Of a stretch of 56,053 nt of DNA, positions 27,279 through 35,523 are shown piece by piece. The number at the start of each line of letters is the position of its first letter. Positions within the stretch are counted from its first letter, which is position 1. A model generated the notes under the pieces. The model searched no databases and was not told the origin of the DNA. It saw nothing but the letters and a program-made list of their open reading frames with translations. Both the position numbers and the translations under genes were made by a program. This stretch comes from a virus, in IMG/VR virus record IMGVR_UViG_3300045941_000468, positions 1 to 56,053 of that record. One strand, given 5' to 3'.

Positions 27279-29626
27279 CAGGTGAGTGGGAAGGCGACGG
27301 GGCACGCTGACTCACGACGCGGCGGTGTCGGGTCCGGCGGGCCGGGACAGGACGTGCTATTCACCGCCGTGATCGAGAGGTTGTCGGTCGCCCCCGTCGG
27401 GTTCACATAAAAGCGGTTCCACAGCCCGTAGGGCAGGTCCGTGTGCAGGTTCCGCCGCCGCTGCCAGAGCCGCACCCCGTCCACCCACAGCTCGACGCAG
27501 CCATCGTCGTCGTAGCTGTGGGTGGCTTCGTGGTAGGTGCTGTGGCGCCAGCGGATCTCCCACCGGTGGTAGGCAAGCTTGTAGGGGGTGAAGTCGACCC
27601 CGGTCTCGACAATTTCGAGCAGCTCCGCTCGCCCCGCCTCGTGATCCCAACCCCAGACGCGGAACTGAATGAGCCCGTTGGTCTCGACCCCGCCGCCGCT
27701 CGCCGCCGAGCCGTGCGCGGCCCAGAAGTCCCACCCGTAGCCGTAGTCCATGAGGTGGTACGCGCAGTCGAGATAACTCCCCCCATCGCCGCACTCGGAG
27801 AGATCGACGGTGTTGGGCACCCGCGCCCATTCCCACGACCCGTAGATGCCCATGCCCCATTTCCAGCCGTTCTCCGCCCAGTCATCGACGTAGCAGTCGA
27901 GCGCCGCCACGCCGTAGCCCGTCTTGAAGGTCAGGTCGGCCAAGTCGAACCCGCACTGTGCGACCTCGGTGAACGGCTCGACCGTCGGGCCGACGCCGGT
28001 GGTGCCTTTGCTGGAGCTGAGGCCCCAGCCCGGCGCGACGTGGGAGAAGACGCCGACGTAGCGCTGCCACCAGTCGCCGCCGAACATCGCCTCCGACTCC
28101 CACGACTCGAAGTCGTCCGCCCACGCGCTGATGCTCCCCTGCACGCCGAGATGCAGGCGATCGAAGCCGTCCACACTCTCGCAGCCGACCTTGAAGAAAT
28201 AGATCGTCCCAGCCGTCGCCCAGAACCCGCCCCGCCCTTGTGGATAGCAGCGAATCTCGGAGAGTGCGCCGCAGCTGCCGGTGTAGATCGTGACGGGGGC
28301 GTAGGTGTTGTTGGAGCCGTAGCCGTGGGCCGCGACCACGATCAGGTCATCGACGAGCGCGGTGTAGGTCCACCAGACCGTGCGGCGATCCGTCACGAGG
28401 GACGAGGCGGGCTCACCGATCGTCGTCGCGCTGCGCGTGTCGATCTCCGGCGAGGAGTACGGGAGCGCACCGACGCTCAGGGCGTCAGCGCAGGCGTCGT
28501 TGACCGGAGCCGGGATCACCGCCGCGGTCATCTTGAACACAAGCGTGCCGCCGTGCGGGTAGGTGTCGTCGCTCCACGACGCACTGCGCCCGACGATGAT
28601 CTGGTAGGTCGTGCCCGCGACCGCCGGGAAGACCAGCGGGTCGGCGTCGCTGGGGCTGAACTCGCCCTCCTTGTGCTCGACGCCGGTGAAGCTGGCCGTC
28701 CCGGCGAGGAGCGCCGCGACATCGTTGAAGACGTTGACGGCGATGATCGCGCCCACGCCGTAGTCGGAGCCCTCGACCGAGATCCGGTAGGCGCCATCGC
28801 CGGGGCAGGTCCACCGGTACCAGACCGAGTGGGTGACGATGTTGCTGAAGGCCGTGTAGGGATCGTTGACGACGAGGTCGCGGATCTGCCCCGAGCAGCC
28901 CTGCGCCTGCAGCGTGTCCACGGTGTCGGTGTAGGGCAGCGTGGTGATCACCGTCGGCGTGTCGATCGCGTCGTGGGCTGGGGTGGTGAGGGCGATCGGG
29001 CTGCTGAAGAGGAGGTGGCCGTTCAGCTGAATGTCGGTCGCCCCCGCCGTCATCAAGCCCTTGTTGATGTTCGAGCCGTGCTGCAGCGACTGCGTGAACG
29101 AGACCGCGCTGGAGGAGCCCTTGTAGCCGATCTCGACGACGAGGAGGTCTCCGCGCTCGATGGTGACGGGCGTGAGCGTCTGCGGGCCGAGGCCGAAGGT
29201 CACGCCCGCTTTGGTGGTCGGCCATTCGGCCGTGTCCTCGAAGGTGTTGAGGAGCGTGCCGCGGAGGGTGCCGTAGTCGGCGTCGGTTTCGTGCACGCCT
29301 TTGGCGACCCAGAGGTGCAGGCAGAAGACGGCATCGGAGGCGGCGTTGTTCTCCGAGACGGCGAAGGTGGCGAGGACGGTGCCGCTGATCGTCTGTGCAT
29401 CGAGCGGCGGAGAGACCGCGAAGTCGACGCAGACGCGATACGGAGCACTGCTCGCCCCTGCCTGATTGGTGAGTTGCGTCTGCGTCTGGTTCTTGAACGG
29501 TTGGAGCGCCCGGCGGATCCCCGAGGACCGCTGCCACGCCCCCTTGAGGGGAAACTTCGCCGCGTTGGGCGAGGTCGAGTCGTCGTACTGGTTGATGAAC
29601 CAGGTGCCGTAGGCGGTGGTCGGCAT
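27278..29626 (-). CDS. Large virion surface protein with PPC-like repeats (paralogue 1)
   Basis: 782 residues. The N-terminal 200 residues form a beta-rich domain beginning with a PLKGAWQ motif. Two repeats follow at about 212-345 and 373-500 with the pattern PVNDACADALSVGALPYSS, DTRSAT, VWWTYT, YTGSCG, AGTIYFFKV. These resemble bacterial pre-peptidase C-terminal (PPC)-type Ig-like domains found on cell-surface proteins. The C-terminal 280 residues are Trp- and Asp-rich and resemble a carbohydrate-binding lectin fold. It is a tandem paralogue of the next gene (same order and repeat positions). Likely a virion appendage or decoration that contacts the host surface; inferred. Confidence 0.65.
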   Translation of the reverse strand: MPTTAYGTWFINQYDDSTSPNAAKFPLKGAWQRSSGIRRALQPFKNQTQTQLTNQAGASSAPYRVCVDFAVSPPLDAQTISGTVLATFAVSENNAASDAVFCLHLWVAKGVHETDADYGTLRGTLLNTFEDTAEWPTTKAGVTFGLGPQTLTPVTIERGDLLVVEIGYKGSSSAVSFTQSLQHGSNINKGLMTAGATDIQLNGHLLFSSPIALTTPAHDAIDTPTVITTLPYTDTVDTLQAQGCSGQIRDLVVNDPYTAFSNIVTHSVWYRWTCPGDGAYRISVEGSDYGVGAIIAVNVFNDVAALLAGTASFTGVEHKEGEFSPSDADPLVFPAVAGTTYQIIVGRSASWSDDTYPHGGTLVFKMTAAVIPAPVNDACADALSVGALPYSSPEIDTRSATTIGEPASSLVTDRRTVWWTYTALVDDLIVVAAHGYGSNNTYAPVTIYTGSCGALSEIRCYPQGRGGFWATAGTIYFFKVGCESVDGFDRLHLGVQGSISAWADDFESWESEAMFGGDWWQRYVGVFSHVAPGWGLSSSKGTTGVGPTVEPFTEVAQCGFDLADLTFKTGYGVAALDCYVDDWAENGWKWGMGIYGSWEWARVPNTVDLSECGDGGSYLDCAYHLMDYGYGWDFWAAHGSAASGGGVETNGLIQFRVWGWDHEAGRAELLEIVETGVDFTPYKLAYHRWEIRWRHSTYHEATHSYDDDGCVELWVDGVRLWQRRRNLHTDLPYGLWNRFYVNPTGATDNLSITAVNSTSCPGPPDPTPPRRESACPVAFPLT

Positions 29627-32115
29627 TACGGCCAGTTCTCCTCGGTGTCGGGGTCGAAGAACGGCGGCGCACAGGATCCTCCGGCGGGCTCCGCCTCGAT
29701 CGGGAAGTCGACGGGGCAGCTGTTCGAGCTGGGTGGGATGTAGGGTGGCAGGCCCTCGACCGGCGTGCGGAAGGCGAAGAAGGCGTAGCTGATGTTGGTG
29801 GTGTTGTCGACGTTCGCAGGCCGCCCCTGCGGATCGATCATCGGAATCGCCTTCTGGCTGGGCGCCTGCTCGTCCTCGTCAACGGAGCTGTGGTACCAGC
29901 GCTCCCAGACCCCGCCGTCCTCGACGTACATGTCGGCGGGCGTCGCCGGGGTGGCCGTCCAGTCCTTGAAGTAGAGCAAGCCCGCGGCGCTCGGGTCCCA
30001 CGTCAGGTTGAACTCGTCGATGTCCCGCACGTAGAAGCGATCGGTGTACTGGCTCGGGTGCCACATGACGCCCTCCCACGACGAGGGCGGATAGGACGGG
30101 CCGAACGGCGGGCGCGTGTAGCTCGGCCCGCCCAGCGCCACGTTCTCGAACCGGAAGACGTCGCCGGTCCCCTGCTCGAACCCGATGTCGGAGTTCTCCC
30201 ACTTCACCTCGACGTAGCCGGTCGGCAGGATGTCGTGGCTGATCTCGTCCCAGTCCCCACAGCGGAAGCGGACGTGGATCTGGCCGTAGAAGTACAGCTC
30301 CTCCGACACCACCCCACTGGTGGCACCGGTGGACCGCTCGATGTTGCCGTGAAAGGTCCCGCCGACCCCGCAGTCGCCGGAGGTGTGATAGGGCGGGATG
30401 AACGCGGGGCCGTAGCCGACGAAGTGCTCAGGCGGGTAGACGATCCCGGGGTAGGGCTGGAACGCGCCGGTGACCAGCAGACCTTGGAGGTAGGTGATCC
30501 AGTCGTAGCCGACCGCGCACGACCCCCGCGCCTCCATGCCGATCCGCAGGACGTGCCCCCCAGAGGGATGGAGGAACGTCAGGAAGCCCGCCGCGTCTAT
30601 CCCGTTGGCGGCGTAGTTCCACTGATGCACCGAGAGGCCTGCAGCGCCCTTCATCCCGGGCTTGATGAACCCCAGCGCAGCGGTGTCCCCCGCGTGCAGG
30701 GTGAGCAGCCCGCCGGGATTGTCTTGCGCCGCGACCACGATCCAGTAGGTCGTCCCGGCCGCGACGTACATGCTCAGGCGCGAGTAGCCGGGACCCGTCG
30801 GCGAGCACTTGACGGAGGTCCACGGGCCGCTCGGGCAGCTGCCGGTGAACACCCCGATCGTGTTCGCGTAGGTCGTGCCGTTGGTGTCGAGATAGAGCCG
30901 GTGACTGACGCTGGGCGTGTAGGTGAACCACTGCGTGTGCTTCGGCAGGGTCCCGCCCATGCACGGGATGACGGGCGTCTCGTCATTGGGCAGCGCGGTG
31001 GTGTCGAGTCCGGAGACGGTGAACGGCAGGGAGGAGATTGGGATCGCCGTCGTACAGCCGTGTGGCGGTGCGGCCCCGGCGCTGATCGACACCGGCAGCA
31101 GCCCGCCGGGGCCGTAGCCCATGCTGGCGTCCCGCTGCACCAACAGGTAGTAGTCGGTGCCCGCGACGGGCGTGTAGGTGAGGGGGTCGGCCGCCGTGGG
31201 GTTGACCTTGCACGCCACCTGTGTCGCGGGCCGCGGGCAGCTGCCGGTCCACAACGAGACCACATTGCTGTAGGGCGCGCCGCCGGTGTGAACGCTGAGG
31301 ATCTCCCCGGCGTGGTTGGTGAGCTTCCACCACACCCCGAAGGTGTCGTCCTGCCACGGGGAGCAGCCCGCCCACATGTTGCTCGGGTACTCCATCGTCG
31401 CCGCGCGCGTGTCGGCCACCTCGGTGTGCGGGTAGCTGCTGACGACGGTCGCGCCCGCGCACTGATCGTTGGCGGGCGGCGCCTTGAACGCGAGGGTCTG
31501 GCTGAACTCGAAGAACCCGTTGAGTGTTTGATCCGTCGACCCGGCGGTCAGATCGCCGGTGTCGAAGTCCGCCCGGTACCACAGGCGCGCCTGCGTGCTG
31601 CCGCCGGGGACAGCCGTGCCGTAGACGAACCCCCACTCGATGCAGAGGCGGTCACCCTCCTGTGCAGCAACGGGCGTCAGGGTCTGGGGACTGGCAAACC
31701 GGATGGCCGCACCAAAGGTCCCCGCCGTCGGAAACTCGGTGGTGTCGACATAGGTGTCGAGCAGCACGCCGCGCACGGCACTGGTGTCGCCCACCAGCAC
31801 GTAGGCATAGACGCGCAACACGCAGTTGAACGCGGCGTTGGCCTCCCACGCCAGCAACAGCGGGTTCAGGGTGCCCGCGATCGTCTGCGCCCCGTCGAGG
31901 GCTTGCGAGATCCCCTGTGCGTGGCAGACCGCGGTCCCGGCCGAGACCGCCTGCGAGTGATTATTGAGCCCGATTGAGGAGGAGACCTTGACGGGCGCCA
32001 GCCACTGCTGCTCGGCAAACGCGGTGTGCCCCCACGCGCCACGCAGCGGGACGACGACATCCTCGAAGAGCCATTGGACGTTCTCGTCGTCGTTGTGATA
32101 GAGCTTGGTCGCCAT
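29626..32115 (-). CDS. Large virion surface protein with PPC-like repeats (paralogue 2)
   Basis: 829 residues; TAATG overlap with the downstream paralogue. An N-terminal beta domain starts with PLRGAWG, two PPC-like repeats follow at about 211-340 and 346-480 (PPANDQCAGATVVSSYPHTE, DTRAAT, VWWKLT, WTGSCP; and PFTVSGLDTTA, WFTYTPS, FTGSCP, AGTTYWIVV), then a 340-residue Trp-rich C-terminal domain that has diverged strongly from paralogue 1. It has paired cysteines in each repeat (GSCP...ACKV), suggesting possible disulfides. There is no signal peptide, as expected for a virion protein assembled in the cytoplasm. Tandem duplication with a variable C-terminus suggests adaptation to different surface targets. 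Confidence 0.65.
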   Translation of the reverse strand: MATKLYHNDDENVQWLFEDVVVPLRGAWGHTAFAEQQWLAPVKVSSSIGLNNHSQAVSAGTAVCHAQGISQALDGAQTIAGTLNPLLLAWEANAAFNCVLRVYAYVLVGDTSAVRGVLLDTYVDTTEFPTAGTFGAAIRFASPQTLTPVAAQEGDRLCIEWGFVYGTAVPGGSTQARLWYRADFDTGDLTAGSTDQTLNGFFEFSQTLAFKAPPANDQCAGATVVSSYPHTEVADTRAATMEYPSNMWAGCSPWQDDTFGVWWKLTNHAGEILSVHTGGAPYSNVVSLWTGSCPRPATQVACKVNPTAADPLTYTPVAGTDYYLLVQRDASMGYGPGGLLPVSISAGAAPPHGCTTAIPISSLPFTVSGLDTTALPNDETPVIPCMGGTLPKHTQWFTYTPSVSHRLYLDTNGTTYANTIGVFTGSCPSGPWTSVKCSPTGPGYSRLSMYVAAGTTYWIVVAAQDNPGGLLTLHAGDTAALGFIKPGMKGAAGLSVHQWNYAANGIDAAGFLTFLHPSGGHVLRIGMEARGSCAVGYDWITYLQGLLVTGAFQPYPGIVYPPEHFVGYGPAFIPPYHTSGDCGVGGTFHGNIERSTGATSGVVSEELYFYGQIHVRFRCGDWDEISHDILPTGYVEVKWENSDIGFEQGTGDVFRFENVALGGPSYTRPPFGPSYPPSSWEGVMWHPSQYTDRFYVRDIDEFNLTWDPSAAGLLYFKDWTATPATPADMYVEDGGVWERWYHSSVDEDEQAPSQKAIPMIDPQGRPANVDNTTNISYAFFAFRTPVEGLPPYIPPSSNSCPVDFPIEAEPAGGSCAPPFFDPDTEENWP

Positions 32116-32151
32116 CGCCCGATCACACGCGGGGGCAGATCCGCCCGCCCC

Positions 32152-32457
32152 CTAGTACGGCACCCCGAGCACGGTGAGCGTCGACCCCGCGCCGACCGCG
32201 TAGAGATCGGCGAGCTTCACCGGGCCGGTGGTGAAGGGACCAATCGAGAGCGGCAGCGGCGCGGTAGTGGCGACGGTCACCCCCGTGGTCGTGGTGACGC
32301 CCGGCCCGCCGATCGTCGCCGCCGCGCCCGTGGCGGTGAGCAGGAGCTGGCGGAACGGGATGTTCTTCGACTCGTCGACCGCGTTGGCCGGACCACCGAA
32401 GACATCACTCAGCCGCTTGGCGGAGGCGGCGAGCGCGAGCGTGTAGGTGACGATCAT
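32152..32457 (-). CDS. Hypothetical small structural protein
   Basis: 101 residues starting MIVTYTLALAASAKRLSDVF and continuing as Thr/Val/Gly-rich strands (GGPGVTTTTGVTVATTAPLP, PVKLADLYAVGAGSTLTVLG). The beta composition suits a small virion component near the head-tail junction. No family recognised. The 36 bases to the next gene hold no evident signal. Confidence 0.65.
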   Translation of the reverse strand: MIVTYTLALAASAKRLSDVFGGPANAVDESKNIPFRQLLLTATGAAATIGGPGVTTTTGVTVATTAPLPLSIGPFTTGPVKLADLYAVGAGSTLTVLGVPY

Positions 32458-32465
32458 GGCGGGCC

Positions 32466-32762
32466 TCAGCGCTCGTCGATCGTGCCCGGGCGGCGGTCCT
32501 GCAGCGAGGGCGGACCGGGCGGTTGATCGCTCGGCTCGAAGCGGTTCGGCAGCGACGGCAACCCGCTCACCGAGTTCTCCGTCTCCGCGCCGCTGGGGTC
32601 CGGCACCGAGGGGTTGGGCCAGAGCACCTGCCCCGCCAGGCCGTTCGGACTGTCGACGGTGATCGACGGGTCGCTGCCGCTCGACACGACGCTACTGCCC
32701 GCGAGGCCGGGATCGTCAGGCGGGCCACCCGGGTTGGGCCAGAAGGTCTTGAGATCAGACAT
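32466..32762 (-). CDS. Pro/Ser-rich hypothetical protein with repeated FWPNPG / LWPNPS words
   Basis: 98 residues, low complexity, rich in Pro, Ser, Asp and Gly. The segment TFWPNPGGPPDDPGLAGSSV is echoed by VLWPNPSVPDPSGAETENSV, an internal repeat of about 40 residues. No fold or family is recognised; it is probably extended, perhaps a virion linker or decoration. The start has an upstream GGAGACC. Confidence 0.6.
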   Translation of the reverse strand: MSDLKTFWPNPGGPPDDPGLAGSSVVSSGSDPSITVDSPNGLAGQVLWPNPSVPDPSGAETENSVSGLPSLPNRFEPSDQPPGPPSLQDRRPGTIDER

Positions 32763-32774
32763 GAGGGGTCTCCT

Positions 32775-33494
32775 TCAGTAGGTGTAGGCGGAGGCGTCGG
32801 TGGCGCGAGGGTCGCCGCCGCCGAGACAGCCGCAGTCGGCCTCCGGCCAGCTGTCCCAGAGGTCGTCGGGGTATTGCTCGTCATCGCGCAGCGAGAGCAT
32901 CTGCACGCCGTAGCCGAACTCTTTCGTTTTGCTCGCGGCGAGCGTGGCGTTGAAGTACAGGTTCGGCTTGTCGGGGGTGCCCGGCCACATGGCGGCTTGC
33001 GCGAGCGCACCGGCGACGAGGACTTCGGCCCCGTCGGCGAGTACGCCGGTGAAGACCTGGCCGTCGAGGAGGCGCGGCCCCTGCTTGTGATAGATCGCGC
33101 GCAGGGTCGCCACGCCTTTCGGATAGGCGACATAGCGCGCCTGCCCGAGGGTCGCCGGGTCGGTCGAGGGCGTGGTGGCGATGAGCGCGCCCGGGGGGCC
33201 GGTGGCGGTGAGGCCCGGGTCGAGCGTGGCGAGTTCGTCGAGCGAGTGCCAGGTGCAGATCCGCACCTGCCGCGACTCGTCGACGACCACCTTGAAGCTG
33301 GCGAAGTCGGCGGGCATGACCACGAGGCCGCTGGCGGGGACGGGGACGGTGAGGTCCCCGCGCATGAAGCCCCAGCGCCGCGCCGCGAGGAGCTGCTTCC
33401 ACGCCGCCTGCACCCACTCACGCGCGAGGAACGTCGGGGCGGACGGGCAGTAGAGCCTGACCGTCCGCCAGCAGTACCCGAAGTCTTCGGCCAC
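32775..33494 (-). CDS. Head-completion / adaptor-like protein
   Basis: 239 residues from GTG 33494. The order is an N-terminal helical part (FLAREWVQAAWKQLLAARRW), a beta domain (GDLTVPVPASGLVVMPADFA) and a C-terminal half with KPNLYFNATLAASKTKEFGY. The pattern of a helix, WGF, then strands is common in phage head-tail adaptor proteins following the capsid gene. It ends with a Cys pair (DCGC). It resembles the two adaptor-like genes at 25854 and 26486 in plan but not clearly in sequence. Confidence 0.6.
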   Translation of the reverse strand: MAEDFGYCWRTVRLYCPSAPTFLAREWVQAAWKQLLAARRWGFMRGDLTVPVPASGLVVMPADFASFKVVVDESRQVRICTWHSLDELATLDPGLTATGPPGALIATTPSTDPATLGQARYVAYPKGVATLRAIYHKQGPRLLDGQVFTGVLADGAEVLVAGALAQAAMWPGTPDKPNLYFNATLAASKTKEFGYGVQMLSLRDDEQYPDDLWDSWPEADCGCLGGGDPRATDASAYTY

Positions 33495-33497
33495 GGC

Positions 33498-33821
33498 CTA
33501 CTTCCCGATCGCCTCGAAGCGACAGTAGTAGGTCGAGAGGTTCACGCCCTGCGCGACCTCGACGCCCGTGGAGGCGACGATCCACTTGACCTTGCCTCCG
33601 GCGGTCGCCGGGTCCGGGTTCCACGCCGGGTAGAGCGGCGTGGTCCCGCTGAGCGCGTTGCTGAACAGGACCAGCTCGATGCGCGACATCCCGAGGTCGC
33701 CGGGCGTGATCGGATCGCCGCCGGTGTTGTAGACGGCGGGACCGGTGTAGCCCCCGATCTTGCGGATGCGCGCGGCCGAGCTGTCGTGGAAGGCGCCGAT
33801 GGTTTTGTCGATCGTCGGCAT
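33498..33821 (-). CDS. Small capsid-associated beta protein (putative decoration)
   Basis: 107 residues. ARIRKIGGYTGPAVYNTGG, DPITPGDLGMSRIELVLFSN and a C-terminal VKWIVASTGVEVAQGVNLST form a beta-sandwich-like pattern that I recognise from small proteins encoded next to capsid genes in many tailed phages. They are thought to be capsid decoration or head-associated proteins. Good start ATG at 33821 with an AGGAG upstream. Function inferred from family resemblance and position. Confidence 0.6.
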   Translation of the reverse strand: MPTIDKTIGAFHDSSAARIRKIGGYTGPAVYNTGGDPITPGDLGMSRIELVLFSNALSGTTPLYPAWNPDPATAGGKVKWIVASTGVEVAQGVNLSTYYCRFEAIGK

Positions 33822-33829
33822 GGCGCCTC

Positions 33830-34399
33830 CTAGAAGTTCTCCGCAGGCACGTCGATGTCGCAGAGGATCCGGTGGTTGCCGGTGCCGCCGGTCGTGTCGG
33901 TCACCTTCGGTGCGGCGATCGTGCCGAGCGGCACCGTCGCAGGCGCGGTGCCCGCGGCGACCAGCACGGCGAGATCGGCGGCACCACCGACGAGCATGTC
34001 CGCTCCGGCGACCGCCGCGGCGACGTTGGCGTCACTGGCGCGCACCAGCCCCGGGCCCCCCACCTGGATGCAGGTGTAGTTGCCGCGGGTCGGCGCGTTG
34101 TTGACGATGCCCGCCAGCTGGTTGAGCGTGGTGCCGCCCGCGGTGGTGACGACGTAGTTGGCGCGATCGGACCAGTAGACCGGTTGCCCGACCTTGGGCG
34201 CCGCGGCGGCGGCGGGGTCCACGCGCACGAGCTGAAAGCGCTTCGTGCGGGGCGCGGTCGCGGGTGTGCCGCGGCTGACCGGATGCTGCACCGAGAAACG
34301 CGCCCCGAGCAGCCCCGGGGCGTGCAGGGTCGGCGAGTCCTCCGCGAGCGGGTTCCCCGAGGCGAGGTAGACGGCATTCTGTTCATAGACGCTGGGCAT
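33830..34399 (-). CDS. Putative capsid decoration protein
   Basis: 189 residues; ATG with AAAGGAG upstream. Ala/Gly/Val-rich beta protein: HAPGLLGARFSVQHPVSRGT, VGQPVYWSDRANYVVTT, NYTCIQVGGPGLVRASDANV, ending in CDIDVPAENF. Proteins of this kind (DUF2190-like in plan) sit beside major capsid genes. It is the first gene after the capsid gene, separated by a 39-bp gap that contains two back-to-back palindromes, suggesting separate control of its expression level. Confidence 0.6.
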   Translation of the reverse strand: MPSVYEQNAVYLASGNPLAEDSPTLHAPGLLGARFSVQHPVSRGTPATAPRTKRFQLVRVDPAAAAAPKVGQPVYWSDRANYVVTTAGGTTLNQLAGIVNNAPTRGNYTCIQVGGPGLVRASDANVAAAVAGADMLVGGAADLAVLVAAGTAPATVPLGTIAAPKVTDTTGGTGNHRILCDIDVPAENF

Positions 34400-34414
34400 G
34401 ACGCACTCCTTTCT

Positions 34415-34428
34415 GATGCATATGCATC
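34415..34428. promoter_or_regulatory. Operator-like palindrome, exact GATGCATATGCATC
   Basis: A perfect 14-bp palindrome between the capsid gene and the decoration gene, 15 bases upstream of the decoration start and just before its ribosome-binding site. No -35/-10 pair is arranged around it as at 6813, so it may act as an operator, a processing site or an mRNA structure. Confidence 0.65.
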
Positions 34429-34442
34429 TAGCCCAGGGCTAG
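34428..34442 (-). other. Inverted repeat CTAGCCC-T-GGGCTAG over the capsid stop codon
   Basis: Two 7-base arms around one central base; as RNA it would form a 6-bp stem with a 3-base loop. It includes the capsid gene's TAG stop (34441-34439) and abuts the palindrome at 34415. There is no U tract, so it is not a standard intrinsic terminator. It could protect the capsid mRNA 3' end. Confidence 0.45.
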
Positions 34443-35491
34443 CTGCCGATCCCGTAGATGACCCGCGACAGCCGCAGGGCCTTCACGGTGAGGTTGCCGC
34501 CGAAGAGAATCTGGCCCGCGACCTGGTTGTCCTGCCGCGCGCCCTTGAAGCCGGTGAACCCGAACGCGAACTTGCGCGACTGCGCGATGTAGAGGCGGAT
34601 GTAGGCGTCGTCGCCCTGCGGCCCGAAGTTGAGCCACCAGAACGTCTCGTTCGGGGCGTAGTAGTTGCCCAGATCCTCGTCGTTCACGCCGTCGGCGCCC
34701 GGGCAGTACTGCGACATCGTGATCGTCGCCTTGTCGAACTTCATGCCCGGCCAGTTGATCTCCGGTTGGGTCGTGTCGATGATCTGGTGCGGGAGGAAGT
34801 TCTCGGCGATGAAGCCCATGCAGCGGTTGGTCGTGATGCCGATGGTGGGCGCTTCGTTGCCGATGATGCAGCTGAAGTAGCTGTGACGCAGCACGCGGTA
34901 GGAGATCGGCTGGCCGTTCAGGTTCGCCGGGATGAGCCCGGTGGGCGCATCGAGCGCAGGCGTGACGTCGACGCGTGTCTGCCCGCCGTAGCTCGGGAAG
35001 AGCGTGCCCGTCCACGAGGCGGTGGCGGCGGAGCCGAAGGCCTCTTCCAGGCCGTTGATCTCGGCGGAGCGATCGTCGCCCACGATCGGTTGCCCGTGGT
35101 GGAACGCGGCGATTTCGAGGATGGCGGACATGGTGAGCGAGGCCTGCGCCATGTCGGTGCGGATGACGCTGAACGCCGCCCGCGGTCCGGCCATTTCGAC
35201 TTCGAGATCTTCGAGGAACTCGGTCACGCCGACCTGGTAGTAGCGCGGCCCGAACAGCAGGCCCGTGCGGGTCTGCCGCTTGAGGATGTCGAAGCTGGCG
35301 CCCTTCTTGTACGCGCCGCCCTTCATCGGCTTGTACATGAAGTTCTCTTGTATCTGCGGACCGATCCACTTCCGGTTGAAGCGCGATTTCGCCATCGCGA
35401 TGAAGGGACCGGCCTTGAAGTAGCCGTCGACCACACCCGGTTCGATTTCCTTGGTGACAGTCGTATTGACGTCGTCGAGCTGAATGGGCAC
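34439..35491 (-). CDS. Major capsid protein (HK97-fold type)
   Basis: 350 residues. Its position right after the scaffold gene and its size fit a major capsid protein. Sequence features are an N-terminal arm (TVTKEIEPGVVDGYFKAGPF), an E-loop-like stretch with YKPMKGGAYKKGASFDI, a long central helix (RTDMAQASLTMSAILEIAAF) corresponding to the spine helix, and a beta-rich C-terminus (ARQDNQVAGQILFGGNLTVK). No protease domain precedes it. It forms the shell subunits together with the decoration proteins downstream. ATG start with GGAGG upstream. Confidence comes from context and topology rather than a precise family match. Confidence 0.8.
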   Translation of the reverse strand: MPIQLDDVNTTVTKEIEPGVVDGYFKAGPFIAMAKSRFNRKWIGPQIQENFMYKPMKGGAYKKGASFDILKRQTRTGLLFGPRYYQVGVTEFLEDLEVEMAGPRAAFSVIRTDMAQASLTMSAILEIAAFHHGQPIVGDDRSAEINGLEEAFGSAATASWTGTLFPSYGGQTRVDVTPALDAPTGLIPANLNGQPISYRVLRHSYFSCIIGNEAPTIGITTNRCMGFIAENFLPHQIIDTTQPEINWPGMKFDKATITMSQYCPGADGVNDEDLGNYYAPNETFWWLNFGPQGDDAYIRLYIAQSRKFAFGFTGFKGARQDNQVAGQILFGGNLTVKALRLSRVIYGIGS

Positions 35492-35523
35492 AGCAGCCTC
35501 CTAGAGTGAGGCGGGAGCAGTGA

